Assembly (NCBI RefSeq): GCF_017352135.1
Contig: NZ_CP071454.1
Span: 3,993,001 to 4,057,000 of the forward strand
Reading direction: 5' to 3'
Source: Rhizobium lentis
GTDB lineage: Bacteria > Pseudomonadota > Alphaproteobacteria > Rhizobiales > Rhizobiaceae
Length of the DNA stretch: 64,000 nucleotides
Positions 8,770 to 16,583 of this stretch are shown piece after piece. The position numbers and the translations under genes are program-made. A model generated the notes under the pieces. That model did not search any database, was not told the DNA's origin, and saw only the letters and a list, made by a program, of their open reading frames with translations. Every line of letters starts with the position of its first letter. Position 1 is the stretch's first letter.

Positions 8770-9714
8770 ATGAGTGTCTTGCCAATTCCTATGAATACCC
8801 TTTCAGAAGCGTCCCGGCGGAGCGAATTGGTCGAGCTGGCCGCGCGGCTTGCTCCCCGCCAGGGCTATAATGCGACGGGACTTGGCGCTGTCCGCATTCT
8901 CAGGAGCGAAACGGTTCTTCGGGACGTCCCGGTCCTTTACCGACCAGGCGCGGTTTTCGTCCTTCAGGGCCGCAAGCAAGGAATGCTTGAAGGCAATGTT
9001 TATCGATATGACGAGGACCATTACCTGGCCGTGTCGATCCCTGTTCCCTTCCGCATGGAGTCCTTTGCGAGCCCGCAACGGCCGCTGCTGGCTGTCTATG
9101 TCGATTTCGATATCGCTTTGGCGGCCAGGATCGCTTCGGAGGTCGAGAGGCAAAATCCGCGGCAGTCCGTAGCCCGGGCGAAAAGCCTTGTTTCAAGTGC
9201 CATGGAACCGCAGATCGAGGACGTCCTTGGACGCCTTCTGAGGGCGCTCGGTGATCCCGTCGAGACGGCCGTACTGGCTGGGAACATCCTGCACGAGTTG
9301 CACTACAGAGTTCTCGTCGGCCCGCAAGGATCTGCAATGATCGCGGCGCTGCAGCAAGGAGGCGCTTCCGGCCGCATCGTCCGGAGCCTGGCCAGATTGC
9401 GCGAGGACCATGCCACGAAGATCTCGGTTGCAGCGCTTGCGGCGGAAGCGGGCATGAGCGTCCCGACCTATCACTCCCATTTCAAGGAACTGACGGGAAG
9501 CAGTCCGATTCAGTACCTGAAGGCAATGCGGCTTCACGAGGCAAGGCTGATGATGGCGCGCCAAGATAGGACGATTGCCGATATTGCACTGGCGGTCGGC
9601 TATCTCAGTCCGGCTCAGTTCAGCCGCGATTTCAAGCGGCACTTCGGCCGTACGGCCTCGCAAGAGGCGAGCTGGGCCCGCCAGCACCTGGGAGACCTGA
9701 TCGGGGAGGGGTGA
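8770..9714 (+). CDS. AraC-family transcriptional regulator (AraC_N type)
   Basis: A 314-residue regulator. Residues about 20-170 match the AraC_N-type cupin sensor (for example VFVLQGRKQGMLEGN); residues about 205-305 hold the two helix-turn-helix motifs (VAALAAEAGMSVPTYHSHFK and IADIALAVGYLSPAQFSRDF). It probably controls the divergent SDR gene from the shared 76-base promoter region. A second in-frame ATG eight codons later is possible as start. Confidence 0.92.
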   Translation: MSVLPIPMNTLSEASRRSELVELAARLAPRQGYNATGLGAVRILRSETVLRDVPVLYRPGAVFVLQGRKQGMLEGNVYRYDEDHYLAVSIPVPFRMESFASPQRPLLAVYVDFDIALAARIASEVERQNPRQSVARAKSLVSSAMEPQIEDVLGRLLRALGDPVETAVLAGNILHELHYRVLVGPQGSAMIAALQQGGASGRIVRSLARLREDHATKISVAALAAEAGMSVPTYHSHFKELTGSSPIQYLKAMRLHEARLMMARQDRTIADIALAVGYLSPAQFSRDFKRHFGRTASQEASWARQHLGDLIGEG

Positions 9715-9830
9715 CGCAGTCGCCGTGGGGGCAGATGCATTCGATTCGGAACGTCAGCCGCCGGGATACATGACGGAGCACCTGTGAGCCCGGAATTCCG
9801 CCGTGCCGGGCGCCAACTGACGAGCCCGTT

Positions 9831-10016
9831 TCAATAGCTGCAAGAGCGAGCATTGCTGGGCCTGAAGCCACCCGCGCAGGCCGGGTTCCTCGACGTATCC
9901 CGTTGATACTGAAAATCCTGCCGGTCCTGCCTCGCGGGCGAGGTGTTGCAGGAAGACATGAGCGTGGACAAACCGATCATCGCGCCGGTTGCGACCAATG
10001 TGAGGAATCGGGTCAT
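9831..10016 (-). CDS. Small putative lipoprotein
   Basis: A 61-residue protein with a signal sequence (MTRFLTLVATGAMIGLSTLM) ending in an SSC motif that could be a lipobox, though position -3 is Met instead of the usual Leu. The mature part is short, polar and contains two further cysteines. The start at 10016 has AGGAGA 8-13 bases upstream. The family is not recognised beyond resemblance to small rhizobial lipoproteins. It would be exported and perhaps lipid-anchored. Confidence 0.6.
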   Translation of the reverse strand: MTRFLTLVATGAMIGLSTLMSSCNTSPARQDRQDFQYQRDTSRNPACAGGFRPSNARSCSY

Positions 10017-10296
10017 CTGAGCTTCTCCTGATATCTGTCTCGGCAATCTATCATGCCGATACAACTAGATGCGAGGACCGGCGAGAGCGATCACGCTGAT
10101 CTGATAGGAAATGGCTTCCATCATCGAGCGACCGTCCCCCGTTATCGGAATCCCGATAATCTGCTCGAGCTATTCTGCGATTATGGAAGCAAGTTCATAG
10201 TGTTCTCGAGCGAACTAATCTCGATTTTTCCTTGAACAAATCGACGATTTTCAGTAATATTGTTCCATAAAAAAGTAATATAAATGGGAGGTTACT

Positions 10297-10590
10297 ATGT
10301 CTTCAGCTCGGTTTGAGCCTGTTTTGCTTCGTCGCCAGCATTTCGTCGCCGAGATCACGAGTCTCGACGAAATCTTCGATTTTCTGGACGAGTGGCCACA
10401 GGACAAACGAGGCTTGGCATATGACACGTTGTTGAAGGCGTGCAGGGATACGGCGAGCGGCCGGTTCCCGCTAAGCGCGGCGAGGGAGAATTTCCGTCGC
10501 TTTCTGAAGATGTCGGGCGTACTGGCCAAGGCGGAGAGCGCTCCGAAATTCGAGCACCTGATGGCCGATCAAACGATCGGCAATGCCTGA
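10297..10590 (+). CDS. DUF982 family protein
   Basis: A 97-residue protein of DUF982, a family almost confined to Rhizobiales. Visible family marks are the FEPVLL strand, EIFDFLDEWPQDKRGLAYDTLLKAC and the ARENFRRFL helix. The function of the family is unknown. ATG 10297 is preceded by GGGAGG. The upstream 100 bases are unusually AT-rich for this genome. A second DUF982 gene lies at 12003. Confidence 0.85.
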   Translation: MSSARFEPVLLRRQHFVAEITSLDEIFDFLDEWPQDKRGLAYDTLLKACRDTASGRFPLSAARENFRRFLKMSGVLAKAESAPKFEHLMADQTIGNA

Positions 10591-10770
10591 TCTGATCCAG
10601 ATCGTAGACTGACAGGCATAAAGCCGCAGTGAGCGAAATCAGCTACTGCGGGAAAATTTCTTGACCGTTTATCTCGGCGTGTGGCGATCAGCCTGAAGAC
10701 GAAGCGCGGGTCGGATTGCGCTCGCTGCAGAGCCCGTAGCGGGAGCAGGGCTTCCCGGTCGCGACGCCGG

Positions 10771-11598
10771 TCAATGCTGGCCGGCACCCGCCCAATCGCA
10801 GCGGAAGACCAGCATGGGCTTGGAAAATCCCTTGAGGCGCCGGCGTGCTGCGTGGGCGAAGAGGTCGCCGGCGCCATATTCCCGGAATATATTCTCCGAC
10901 ACCAGGATCTGGTCACTGGCTGCGGCCGCGCAGAGGCGGGCCGCGAGCTGCACCGTCGTACCGAACAAGTCGTTGCTGTCCTCGACTGGCTCGCCGCAAT
11001 CGAGGCCGATGCGAACATGGATCGGCTCGGCATTGCTGCCGTTGTAATGCTGGAATTCCTGCTGGATCGCCCTGGCGCATTCCACGGCCGCGGTCGCAGC
11101 CGCGAAGGCCGCCATGATGCCGTCGCCGGTGTGCTTCACTTCGCGGCCGGAATTTTTGACGAGGCACCGGCGCACGATCGCGTCATGGGCCCTGACCAGC
11201 TCCGTCGCCATGCGGTCGCCGAGGCGGGCCGTCATCTCGGTCGAGCCGACGATATCGGTAAACAGGATCGCCCGGTGGCCAGGATCCATGTGCGGCGCGG
11301 ATTGGCCGGGCGCCGGATCGGGATCATTAATGCGACCGAGAAAGGCCTCGACGGCCGATAGAGCCACCTCGACAATCTCATTGGCGACGAAACCGTGCGC
11401 CTCGCGATGTACGCAGTTGACGGTTTCGATATCGGGCGCATCCACCAGGCAGAAGGCCGTCCCCCGCCGTTCGTCGAACCAATAGGTCAGAAACTTGACA
11501 CCGTATTGATCCTGAATGTCGATATCCATGCGATGTGCCTGGGCAACTTCGGCAGGCGAGGTTCCTTTGAGGTAGTGCCGGTCCATGAAGATAGGCAT
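10771..11598 (-). CDS. DUF4242 - class III cyclase fusion protein
   Basis: A 275-residue fusion. Residues 1-80 resemble DUF4242 (SCO4226-type nickel-binding ferredoxin-like fold), starting MPIFMDRHYLKG with FLTYWFDERRGTAFCLVDAP and the CVHREAHGF segment. Residues about 108-270 are a class III cyclase domain: metal aspartates D115 (FTDIVGST) and D159 (HTGDGIMAAF), K155 for adenine, and R221. The usual transition-state Asn is Gln (Q217, TTVQLAARL). It should be soluble; if active it makes cAMP in response to a ligand or metal sensed by the N-terminal domain. The start at 11598 is chosen for GGAGG 8-12 bases upstream and because the DUF4242 fold begins there. Confidence 0.85.
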   Translation of the reverse strand: MPIFMDRHYLKGTSPAEVAQAHRMDIDIQDQYGVKFLTYWFDERRGTAFCLVDAPDIETVNCVHREAHGFVANEIVEVALSAVEAFLGRINDPDPAPGQSAPHMDPGHRAILFTDIVGSTEMTARLGDRMATELVRAHDAIVRRCLVKNSGREVKHTGDGIMAAFAAATAAVECARAIQQEFQHYNGSNAEPIHVRIGLDCGEPVEDSNDLFGTTVQLAARLCAAAASDQILVSENIFREYGAGDLFAHAARRRLKGFSKPMLVFRCDWAGAGQH

Positions 11599-12002
11599 CG
11601 CGCGTCCTCCAGATCCGCCTCGTGCTGGAGGTGGCATTGTACGATTTCGATGCGTTCCCGTCCACCTTCGGAACAATCAATGACTGATCATTGCGACGCG
11701 TTGCTTCCGCAAAGGCAGCGCGTTGCTGGATGTGCGATACAATATGCAAGGAAATAGCCGGTTTTAGTGAGTAGGATTGGTGCCATAACTCTGATATTTA
11801 CCATAATCTGTCGCCTAATGACTGATGGCAGGTTTTCCGGAACCCCCTCGAGACGCTTCGGACGTTTCCGTTCTCAAGCGTCGCCTGCCGGATCGCGCAT
11901 GGAGAGACATGTCCGACTTGGCCATGATCGACGGCCGCTGCCACGGCATGCAAATTGCATATCATCGAGTAGCTCGCCGAAATTAGGAAAAGCTGTAGCA
12001 AA
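11599..12002. other. 400-base intergenic stretch
   Basis: Between the divergent cyclase-fusion and DUF982 genes. No credible gene. It has mixed composition with a more AT-rich part around 11760-11820. A GGAAC at about 11839 is not followed by a -10 element at EcfG spacing. No repeats or hairpins with T runs were noticed. Confidence 0.5.
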
Positions 12003-12260
12003 GTGAGACAGACGGCACATTTTCGACCGGTCGGCCTGGCCTCGATGGGGCTCGGGCATTATGCCGTAATTAACTCTGTGTGGGATGCCGCGCGCACGCT
12101 CCTCCATGACTGGCCGGTGGATGACGGCGAAGAATATTTCGAAGCCGTCAAAGCCTGCCTGGATGCGATTATCGGCGATCTACCGCCGGATTATGTCCGG
12201 GCCGCCTTCGTCAGGGCGGCGCAGGAGGCGGGCATCGCCGTCATTGAAGCCGCGGATTGA
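12003..12260 (+). CDS. DUF982 family protein
   Basis: An 85-residue DUF982 member: VWDAARTLLHDWPVDDGEEY, the conserved WP, then AVKACLDAIIGDLPPDYVRAAFVRAAQEAG. Function is unknown for the family. The start is weakly defined: GTG 12003 lies after an A/G-rich stretch, while ATG 12045 (MGLGHYAV) has no clear ribosome site. The similarity to the DUF982 protein at 10297 is low, so this is not a recent duplicate. Confidence 0.75.
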   Translation: MRQTAHFRPVGLASMGLGHYAVINSVWDAARTLLHDWPVDDGEEYFEAVKACLDAIIGDLPPDYVRAAFVRAAQEAGIAVIEAAD

Positions 12261-12321
12261 ACCGCGGCCGCACCTCGCTTTCCCCGTTTCCTCCCGTTCC
12301 CACGCGAAGGTCCCCCGGCGC

Positions 12322-12349
12322 TTGACTTCTCCGGGCAAAAGTTTAATGT
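12322..12349 (+). promoter_or_regulatory. Sigma-70-type promoter of the small SOS operon
   Basis: TTGACT at 12322-12327, a 16-base spacer, then TAATGT at 12344-12349. Transcription would begin near 12356, inside the LexA box listed next. Confidence 0.6.
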
Positions 12350-12350
12350 A

Positions 12351-12365
12351 GAACAAAACAGGAAC
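12351..12365 (+). promoter_or_regulatory. LexA (SOS) box, GAAC-N7-GAAC
   Basis: GAAC at 12351-12354, seven bases, GAAC at 12362-12365. This is the direct-repeat LexA target described for Rhizobium and other alphaproteobacteria. It overlaps the predicted transcription start and ends 13 bases before the start codon at 12379, an ideal place for repression. The motif is seen; LexA binding is inferred. Confidence 0.75.
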
Positions 12366-12378
12366 ATTGGAGATGGTC

Positions 12379-12549
12379 ATGACACATACGGAACAGGTGA
12401 TCGCCAACGCCCTAGCCCTCGTCGAAGCCTCTCGCGCGGCCCGCGAGCGGGATCAGCAGCGCCGCGCCGCCTGGCAGAAAAAGGTGGAACTCAGCCGGCC
12501 GCTGCCGCCCTTGCCGCGCCCGGTGCAGTTGCCGCTGGCGCTGAACTGA
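12379..12549 (+). CDS. Small hypothetical protein, first gene of a LexA-box operon
   Basis: A 56-residue protein: a helical, Ala/Arg-rich N-terminal part (TEQVIANALALVEASRAARE, then RDQQRRAAWQKK) and a Pro-rich tail (RPLPPLPRPVQLPLALN). No family is recognised. ATG 12379 has GGAG 7-10 bases upstream; an ATG two codons earlier is less well placed. The next gene starts on the last base of this stop codon, so translation is coupled. Expression after DNA damage is expected from the upstream box. The Pro-rich tail could be a protein-interaction segment such as a clamp or polymerase contact, but that is speculation. Confidence 0.7.
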   Translation: MTHTEQVIANALALVEASRAARERDQQRRAAWQKKVELSRPLPPLPRPVQLPLALN

Positions 12550-12815
12550 TGCAGCCGGCAGAGAACCCGCGCCCTGGACAGAGCCGGCCCGATCAAGGGG
12601 CCTCCGATCAGGAGCGGCGAGACCAGGCATCGTCCGATCGTGAGTGGGAAGTGGAAGCCGTGCTGGCCTGGCATGACGATGATGCCAAGGCGGCGATCCG
12701 CTCGCTGCTCGATGACTGCAGGCATCTGCGCCGGCAACTGGCGCTGGCCGAACGTGTGATGAGCCGCGGCATGGCCCGCGGCTGGACACCGCGATACGAG
12801 CGCGACGCGCTTTGA
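12549..12815 (+). CDS. Small hypothetical protein, second gene of a LexA-box operon
   Basis: An 88-residue protein with a disordered, Asp/Gln/Arg-rich first 30 residues and a helical C-terminal half (WEVEAVLAWHDDDAKAAIRS, then LLDDCRHLRRQLALAERVMS), ending RGWTPRYERDAL. Its ATG overlaps the previous TGA by one base. The pattern of a short helical domain with LLDDCRHLRRQLALAE recurs in rhizobial hypothetical proteins; the function is unknown. It converges on the RidA-like gene 29 bases away. Confidence 0.7.
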   Translation: MQPAENPRPGQSRPDQGASDQERRDQASSDREWEVEAVLAWHDDDAKAAIRSLLDDCRHLRRQLALAERVMSRGMARGWTPRYERDAL

Positions 12816-12844
12816 AGAAGTCGTTCTGCCCGCGTCGGCCCGCC

Positions 12845-13237
12845 TCAGCGAAACAGTTTGGCGGCCGTGACCTCGACTTCTACGAGGAATTCAGGGCGGG
12901 TGAAGCCACCGACGATGATCAGCGTCGAGACCGGCTTCGGATCGAGCGTGTAACGATCCCGCACGGCCATATAGGCCGGGAAATCCTCACGCTTCGTCAC
13001 AAAGGTCGAGATTCTGATCACATCGGCAAAACTCATCTCGGCCTCGGCAAGAATCGCCTTGATCGCCTCGAAGCAGAGTTCCGCCTGTGCGCCGATATCC
13101 TCCGGCACCGTCTCGTCCGGGCCGATGCCGAGCTGCCCCGAGGTCACGAGCAGAGAGGCGCCCGGCGGCACCAGCAGCCCGTGATTGTAATGCCCGAACG
13201 GGCGGCGGACGGAGGTCGGGTTAAAAACCTTCTTCAT
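12845..13237 (-). CDS. RidA-like protein (YjgF/YER057c/UK114) lacking the catalytic arginine
   Basis: A 130-residue RidA-superfamily protein (VTSGQLGIGP, then ADVIRISTFVTKREDFPAYM, then LVEVEVTAAKLF). RidA enzymes hydrolyse reactive enamine/imine intermediates, using an Arg in a P-x-R-S motif near residue 105. Here that place reads DPKPVSTLIIVGG, with Val103 for Arg, so classical imine deaminase activity is doubtful; it belongs to a divergent subfamily that often sits in catabolic operons. It is the last gene of the seven-gene operon, 43 bases after the flavodoxin-fold reductase gene, and could protect or act on an amidohydrolase product. Confidence 0.85.
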   Translation of the reverse strand: MKKVFNPTSVRRPFGHYNHGLLVPPGASLLVTSGQLGIGPDETVPEDIGAQAELCFEAIKAILAEAEMSFADVIRISTFVTKREDFPAYMAVRDRYTLDPKPVSTLIIVGGFTRPEFLVEVEVTAAKLFR

Positions 13238-13280
13238 CGGAAATCCCTAAGGTGTTTGGACGGGCAGTCCTTCCACATGG

Positions 13281-13862
13281 TCAGAAGCGCTCCATAGCGC
13301 TCGTCACCTTCTGCAGAAACCGTGTCCGCGTTTCCTCCGTGCAATTGTTCATGTCGTAATGGACAAGGAATGTGACCGGCCGCAGCGGGTTGATCTGCGC
13401 TCGCAGCACGCGTTTGACGATCTTTTTCGGCGGGTTGCCGGCCACGAAGGCACGGAACGGCGTTGCGCCATAAGTCAGCACGGCGGCAAGCTTCCTGATA
13501 TGGCGTAGCCGCGATTCCACCTTGCCGTCGACCAGTTCGAACGAGACGCCGGGAAGCCAGACCCGATCAAAATAACCCTTCAATATTGCGGGGAAACCGA
13601 AGTTCCAGACCGGTGTTACCAGCACCAGTCCTTCGGCCCGCTTCAGCCGCTCGACATGGGATTTCACCGGTTCGGTATTGCCGGGATAATCGTGATAGGC
13701 GAGCCGGTCATGCCGGGAAAGAACGGGATCGAAATTCTCGGCGTAGAGATCGCATCCGTCCACTTCATGGCCGGCCTTGCGCAGGCTTTCCAGCGTCTGC
13801 TTGTAGAGCGCCTTGCCGTAGCTTTCCTCCACCGGATGCGAATGCAGCACGAGCACCCTCAT
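13281..13862 (-). CDS. NAD(P)H:quinone oxidoreductase / flavodoxin-fold reductase
   Basis: A 193-residue Flavodoxin_2 family protein (MdaB/KefF/NQO1 type): MRVLVLHSHPVEESYGKAL binds FMN or FAD phosphate, and VTPVWNFGFPAILKGYFDRV is the family signature. It reduces quinones or flavins with NAD(P)H in the cytoplasm. Its ATG overlaps the TGA of the upstream FAD-linked oxidase gene (ATGA), so the two are translationally coupled; it may reoxidise or supply reduced flavin for that enzyme. Confidence 0.88.
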   Translation of the reverse strand: MRVLVLHSHPVEESYGKALYKQTLESLRKAGHEVDGCDLYAENFDPVLSRHDRLAYHDYPGNTEPVKSHVERLKRAEGLVLVTPVWNFGFPAILKGYFDRVWLPGVSFELVDGKVESRLRHIRKLAAVLTYGATPFRAFVAGNPPKKIVKRVLRAQINPLRPVTFLVHYDMNNCTEETRTRFLQKVTSAMERF

Positions 13863-15268
13863 GAGGCCTCCATGACCGCCGCAAGGCCGGGGAAGAGATA
13901 GTTCTTGCCGGCATTGAAATCGAAGTCCGGGTTCTCCCAGGCGATCATCTTGCCGGGGTTCAGAAGCCCCTTCGGATCAGTTTCGTGCTTGAAGGCGAGC
14001 TGCACCTTGTCGGTGCGCTTCATGCCGCCTTCCTCGAGCGTATAGCGGTGCGGATTGAAGATCGGGCAGCCGTGATCCTGGTGGATCCGGATGATCTCTT
14101 CGAGACGCTCCTCTGTGGTATAGCGCACCAGCGGCAGGCCGGAGCACTGGATCTGCCCGTCGAACTTGATGAATTCCAGATGGCCGGGAACTTCGTCGCC
14201 GAAGATCTCCACCATCTTGGCGACCTTGGCCACGTGATCCGGGCCCGGATACTGGACCTGCAGATAGGTGAAGCCCGGATCGACCTTCAGCGCGCGCAGC
14301 GTCGTGTGGTTCCAGGCAAGTTCATAGGCATGCGGGATGCCCTTCATGCTCTCGACCTTGTCGGAGCGGAAGATCACCTCACCCTTGTGGGCTGAGGTGA
14401 AGGCTAGGAAGGCATCCATCGAATGTGGGGCGATCATCAGCACCGCTACCGACTGTCCCTTGCGGATATAGGGCTTGTGACGGGTGAAATAGTCGTGCGG
14501 GATCGGCGCTGCGATCGGTGCGATTTCCTTGACGAGGATGCCGTTGCATTTGGCGAGCGCATCCGAAAAGCGCACGCAGGCCATGAAGTCGTCATAGCCG
14601 ACGAGAACGTCCACCCAGTCATAGGCGGGCGCCAGCGGCATTTCGATCTCGGTGATGACGCCGTTGGTGCCGTAGGCATGGCTGACCTTCTGCAGGTCCC
14701 AGCCGGTGAGATCGAGCACGCGCGGCTCGGCCTCCATGGTAACGACCCGCAGGCGCAGAATATTGCCGAGATCGCGCAGGCCACCCCAGGTGATCGAGCC
14801 AACGCCGCCGGAGCCGCCGGCAATGAAACCGCCGACCGTCGCCATCTGCGCCGTCGAGGGGTGGAACCGCAGTTCCTGGCCGGAATGAGCCTTGGTCTGC
14901 TTGTCGAGCTGGGCAATGATGATGCCCGGCTCGCAGATCACCCGGCCGGGATGGATCTCCTTGATCTTGTCCATTGCGGCAAGGTTCAGCACGATCCCGC
15001 CGGAAAGCGGCATCGCCTGGCCGTAATTGCCGGTGCCGCCGCCGCGGGGCGTGACCGGCACGCCATGCGCGAAGGCGACCTTCAGCGTCCGGATGACCTC
15101 TTCCTCGTTTTTCGGGGTGACGACGAGATCGGCCGTCACATTGTCGAGCTGCGCCTTCAGTATAGGCGAATACCAGTAGAAATCACGGCTCTTCTGGCGC
15201 ACCAGCGCCGGATTGTCTTCAATGGCGATGCCTTCGAGTTCTTGTTTGATCGTCTGATAATCCGGCAT
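13859..15268 (-). CDS. FAD-linked oxidase (FAD_binding_4 / PCMH type)
   Basis: A 469-residue oxidoreductase. The PCMH FAD-binding domain covers residues about 35-215 with VTPRGGGTGNYGQAMPLSGG and ATVGGFIAGGSGGVGS. The C-terminal part ends in TDPKGLLNPGKMI, typical of the glycolate-oxidase/lactate-dehydrogenase (GlcD-like) group. It should oxidise a hydroxy acid or a heterocycle side chain with FAD. The start at 15268 was chosen because GGAG lies just upstream and the preceding amidohydrolase stop is one base away; the longer frame would overlap that gene. Confidence 0.9.
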   Translation of the reverse strand: MPDYQTIKQELEGIAIEDNPALVRQKSRDFYWYSPILKAQLDNVTADLVVTPKNEEEVIRTLKVAFAHGVPVTPRGGGTGNYGQAMPLSGGIVLNLAAMDKIKEIHPGRVICEPGIIIAQLDKQTKAHSGQELRFHPSTAQMATVGGFIAGGSGGVGSITWGGLRDLGNILRLRVVTMEAEPRVLDLTGWDLQKVSHAYGTNGVITEIEMPLAPAYDWVDVLVGYDDFMACVRFSDALAKCNGILVKEIAPIAAPIPHDYFTRHKPYIRKGQSVAVLMIAPHSMDAFLAFTSAHKGEVIFRSDKVESMKGIPHAYELAWNHTTLRALKVDPGFTYLQVQYPGPDHVAKVAKMVEIFGDEVPGHLEFIKFDGQIQCSGLPLVRYTTEERLEEIIRIHQDHGCPIFNPHRYTLEEGGMKRTDKVQLAFKHETDPKGLLNPGKMIAWENPDFDFNAGKNYLFPGLAAVMEAS

Positions 15269-15269
15269 G

Positions 15270-16583
15270 TCAGGCTCCAACGACGCTGTCGAGTTCACGA
15301 TAGTCCGGCAGGCTGCGGTCGATCACCTTGCCGCGGCGAAGGACGACGCGGTCGGACTGCGGACGGGAAAGAAATTCGCTCCAGCGCCTGGCGCTGAAGA
15401 GCACGAGATCGGCTGCAGCCCCGACGGCGATGCGACCCGTATCCGGCCGGCCGAGAATATCGGCGGGCGAGGTGGTGACGATGCGCGCGGCCGCATCCAG
15501 CGGATGGTCGAGATGCAGGGTGCGGACCGCCTCGCGGAACACCTCCACCGGATCCAGATCGCCATAGGCATAGAAGGGGTCGCGGGTATTGTCGGAGGCG
15601 ACTGCCGTCGCAACACCGGCCGCGGCCAGTTCCTTGAACAGGGTGACGCCGCGCCAGCGTGGTGTGCGGCCGGGATAGCGATCCTGCAGGTACATGTTGC
15701 ACATCGGCAGCGAAACGATGGCGAGGCGGGCCTCCGCGACGAGATCGACCGTGCGCTTTGCTGTTTCCTCGTCGTGGCGGGCGAGCGAGCAGCAATGGCC
15801 GGCCGTCACCTTGCCGCCGAAGCGGTTGCGCAGCACGGCCTGGGCAATTGCCTTGAGGGTTTGCGCAGTCGGATCGTCAGTCTCGTCGACATGAAGATCG
15901 ACATCGAGGCCGTTATCGGCTGCAGTTCTGAACAGCATGTCGAGCTGGCCGTCGAGATCGGCGCTCATCCGGGTGACGCCGCCCATCAGTCCACCCTTTT
16001 CGCGGACCACGGCGATCAGATCGGCGAAATAGGCGGCGTCCGCCATGTTTTCCATCGGAAACAGCGCCACCGCCTGCAAGGCGATCCTGTCCTTCCAGAC
16101 CTCGCGCATCTCGGCAAAGACCTCGAAGGAAATGCGGTGCTGCGGCGCCAGGGAATCGAGATGTGTGCGAATGAGGCTGGTGCCGTGTGCGTAGGCGCAA
16201 CGCAGGGAAAATTCCATGCGCTTCTTGACGTCGGCGGCCGACCAGTTTGCCTCGCGGTCTGCGCGCACCGCCTCCAATGCTCCCGGGAAAGTGCCGTCCG
16301 GATTGGCGTTGCGCGGCCAGATGTGGCCCTTGTCGAGATGCGTATGCATGTCGGCGAAGCAGGGCCAGACCATGCCCTCCTTCAGGTCGGATTTCGCCAG
16401 TTCCACGGGCGCTTTCCCAGGCGGCAGTACACTAGCAATGATGCCGTCGGCGATGACGATATCGGCTCGGACGAGCCCCTCGACAACAGGCGCCTCATAA
16501 CCGGTGACGGCAGCGGCAGGCAGAGTCGCATTGCTCAGCACGAAGCGGCCGGCATTGGGCGGTGAAATGAAGGAATAGGTCAT
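15270..16583 (-). CDS. Amidohydrolase of the cytosine deaminase (CodA) type
   Basis: A 437-residue metal-dependent hydrolase. The likely metal and catalytic residues are visible in order: HTHLDK (HxH) near residue 80, HVDETDDP near 230, GHCCSLA near 265 and SDNTRDPFYAYGD near 325. This set matches CodA/AtzC/TrzC relatives, which deaminate or hydrolyse N-heterocycles such as cytosine, creatinine or triazines. The start codon overlaps the upstream permease stop by one base. It is predicted to act on the compound imported by the adjacent ABC transporter. Confidence 0.88.
   Translation of the reverse strand: MTYSFISPPNAGRFVLSNATLPAAAVTGYEAPVVEGLVRADIVIADGIIASVLPPGKAPVELAKSDLKEGMVWPCFADMHTHLDKGHIWPRNANPDGTFPGALEAVRADREANWSAADVKKRMEFSLRCAYAHGTSLIRTHLDSLAPQHRISFEVFAEMREVWKDRIALQAVALFPMENMADAAYFADLIAVVREKGGLMGGVTRMSADLDGQLDMLFRTAADNGLDVDLHVDETDDPTAQTLKAIAQAVLRNRFGGKVTAGHCCSLARHDEETAKRTVDLVAEARLAIVSLPMCNMYLQDRYPGRTPRWRGVTLFKELAAAGVATAVASDNTRDPFYAYGDLDPVEVFREAVRTLHLDHPLDAAARIVTTSPADILGRPDTGRIAVGAAADLVLFSARRWSEFLSRPQSDRVVLRRGKVIDRSLPDYRELDSVVGA

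Noticed and set aside
11836..11870. GGAAC followed by CGTT before the DUF982 gene at 12003
   Set aside because: The spacer is 19 bases, outside the 16-17 used by EcfG, and the element lies more than 130 bases from the start codon.
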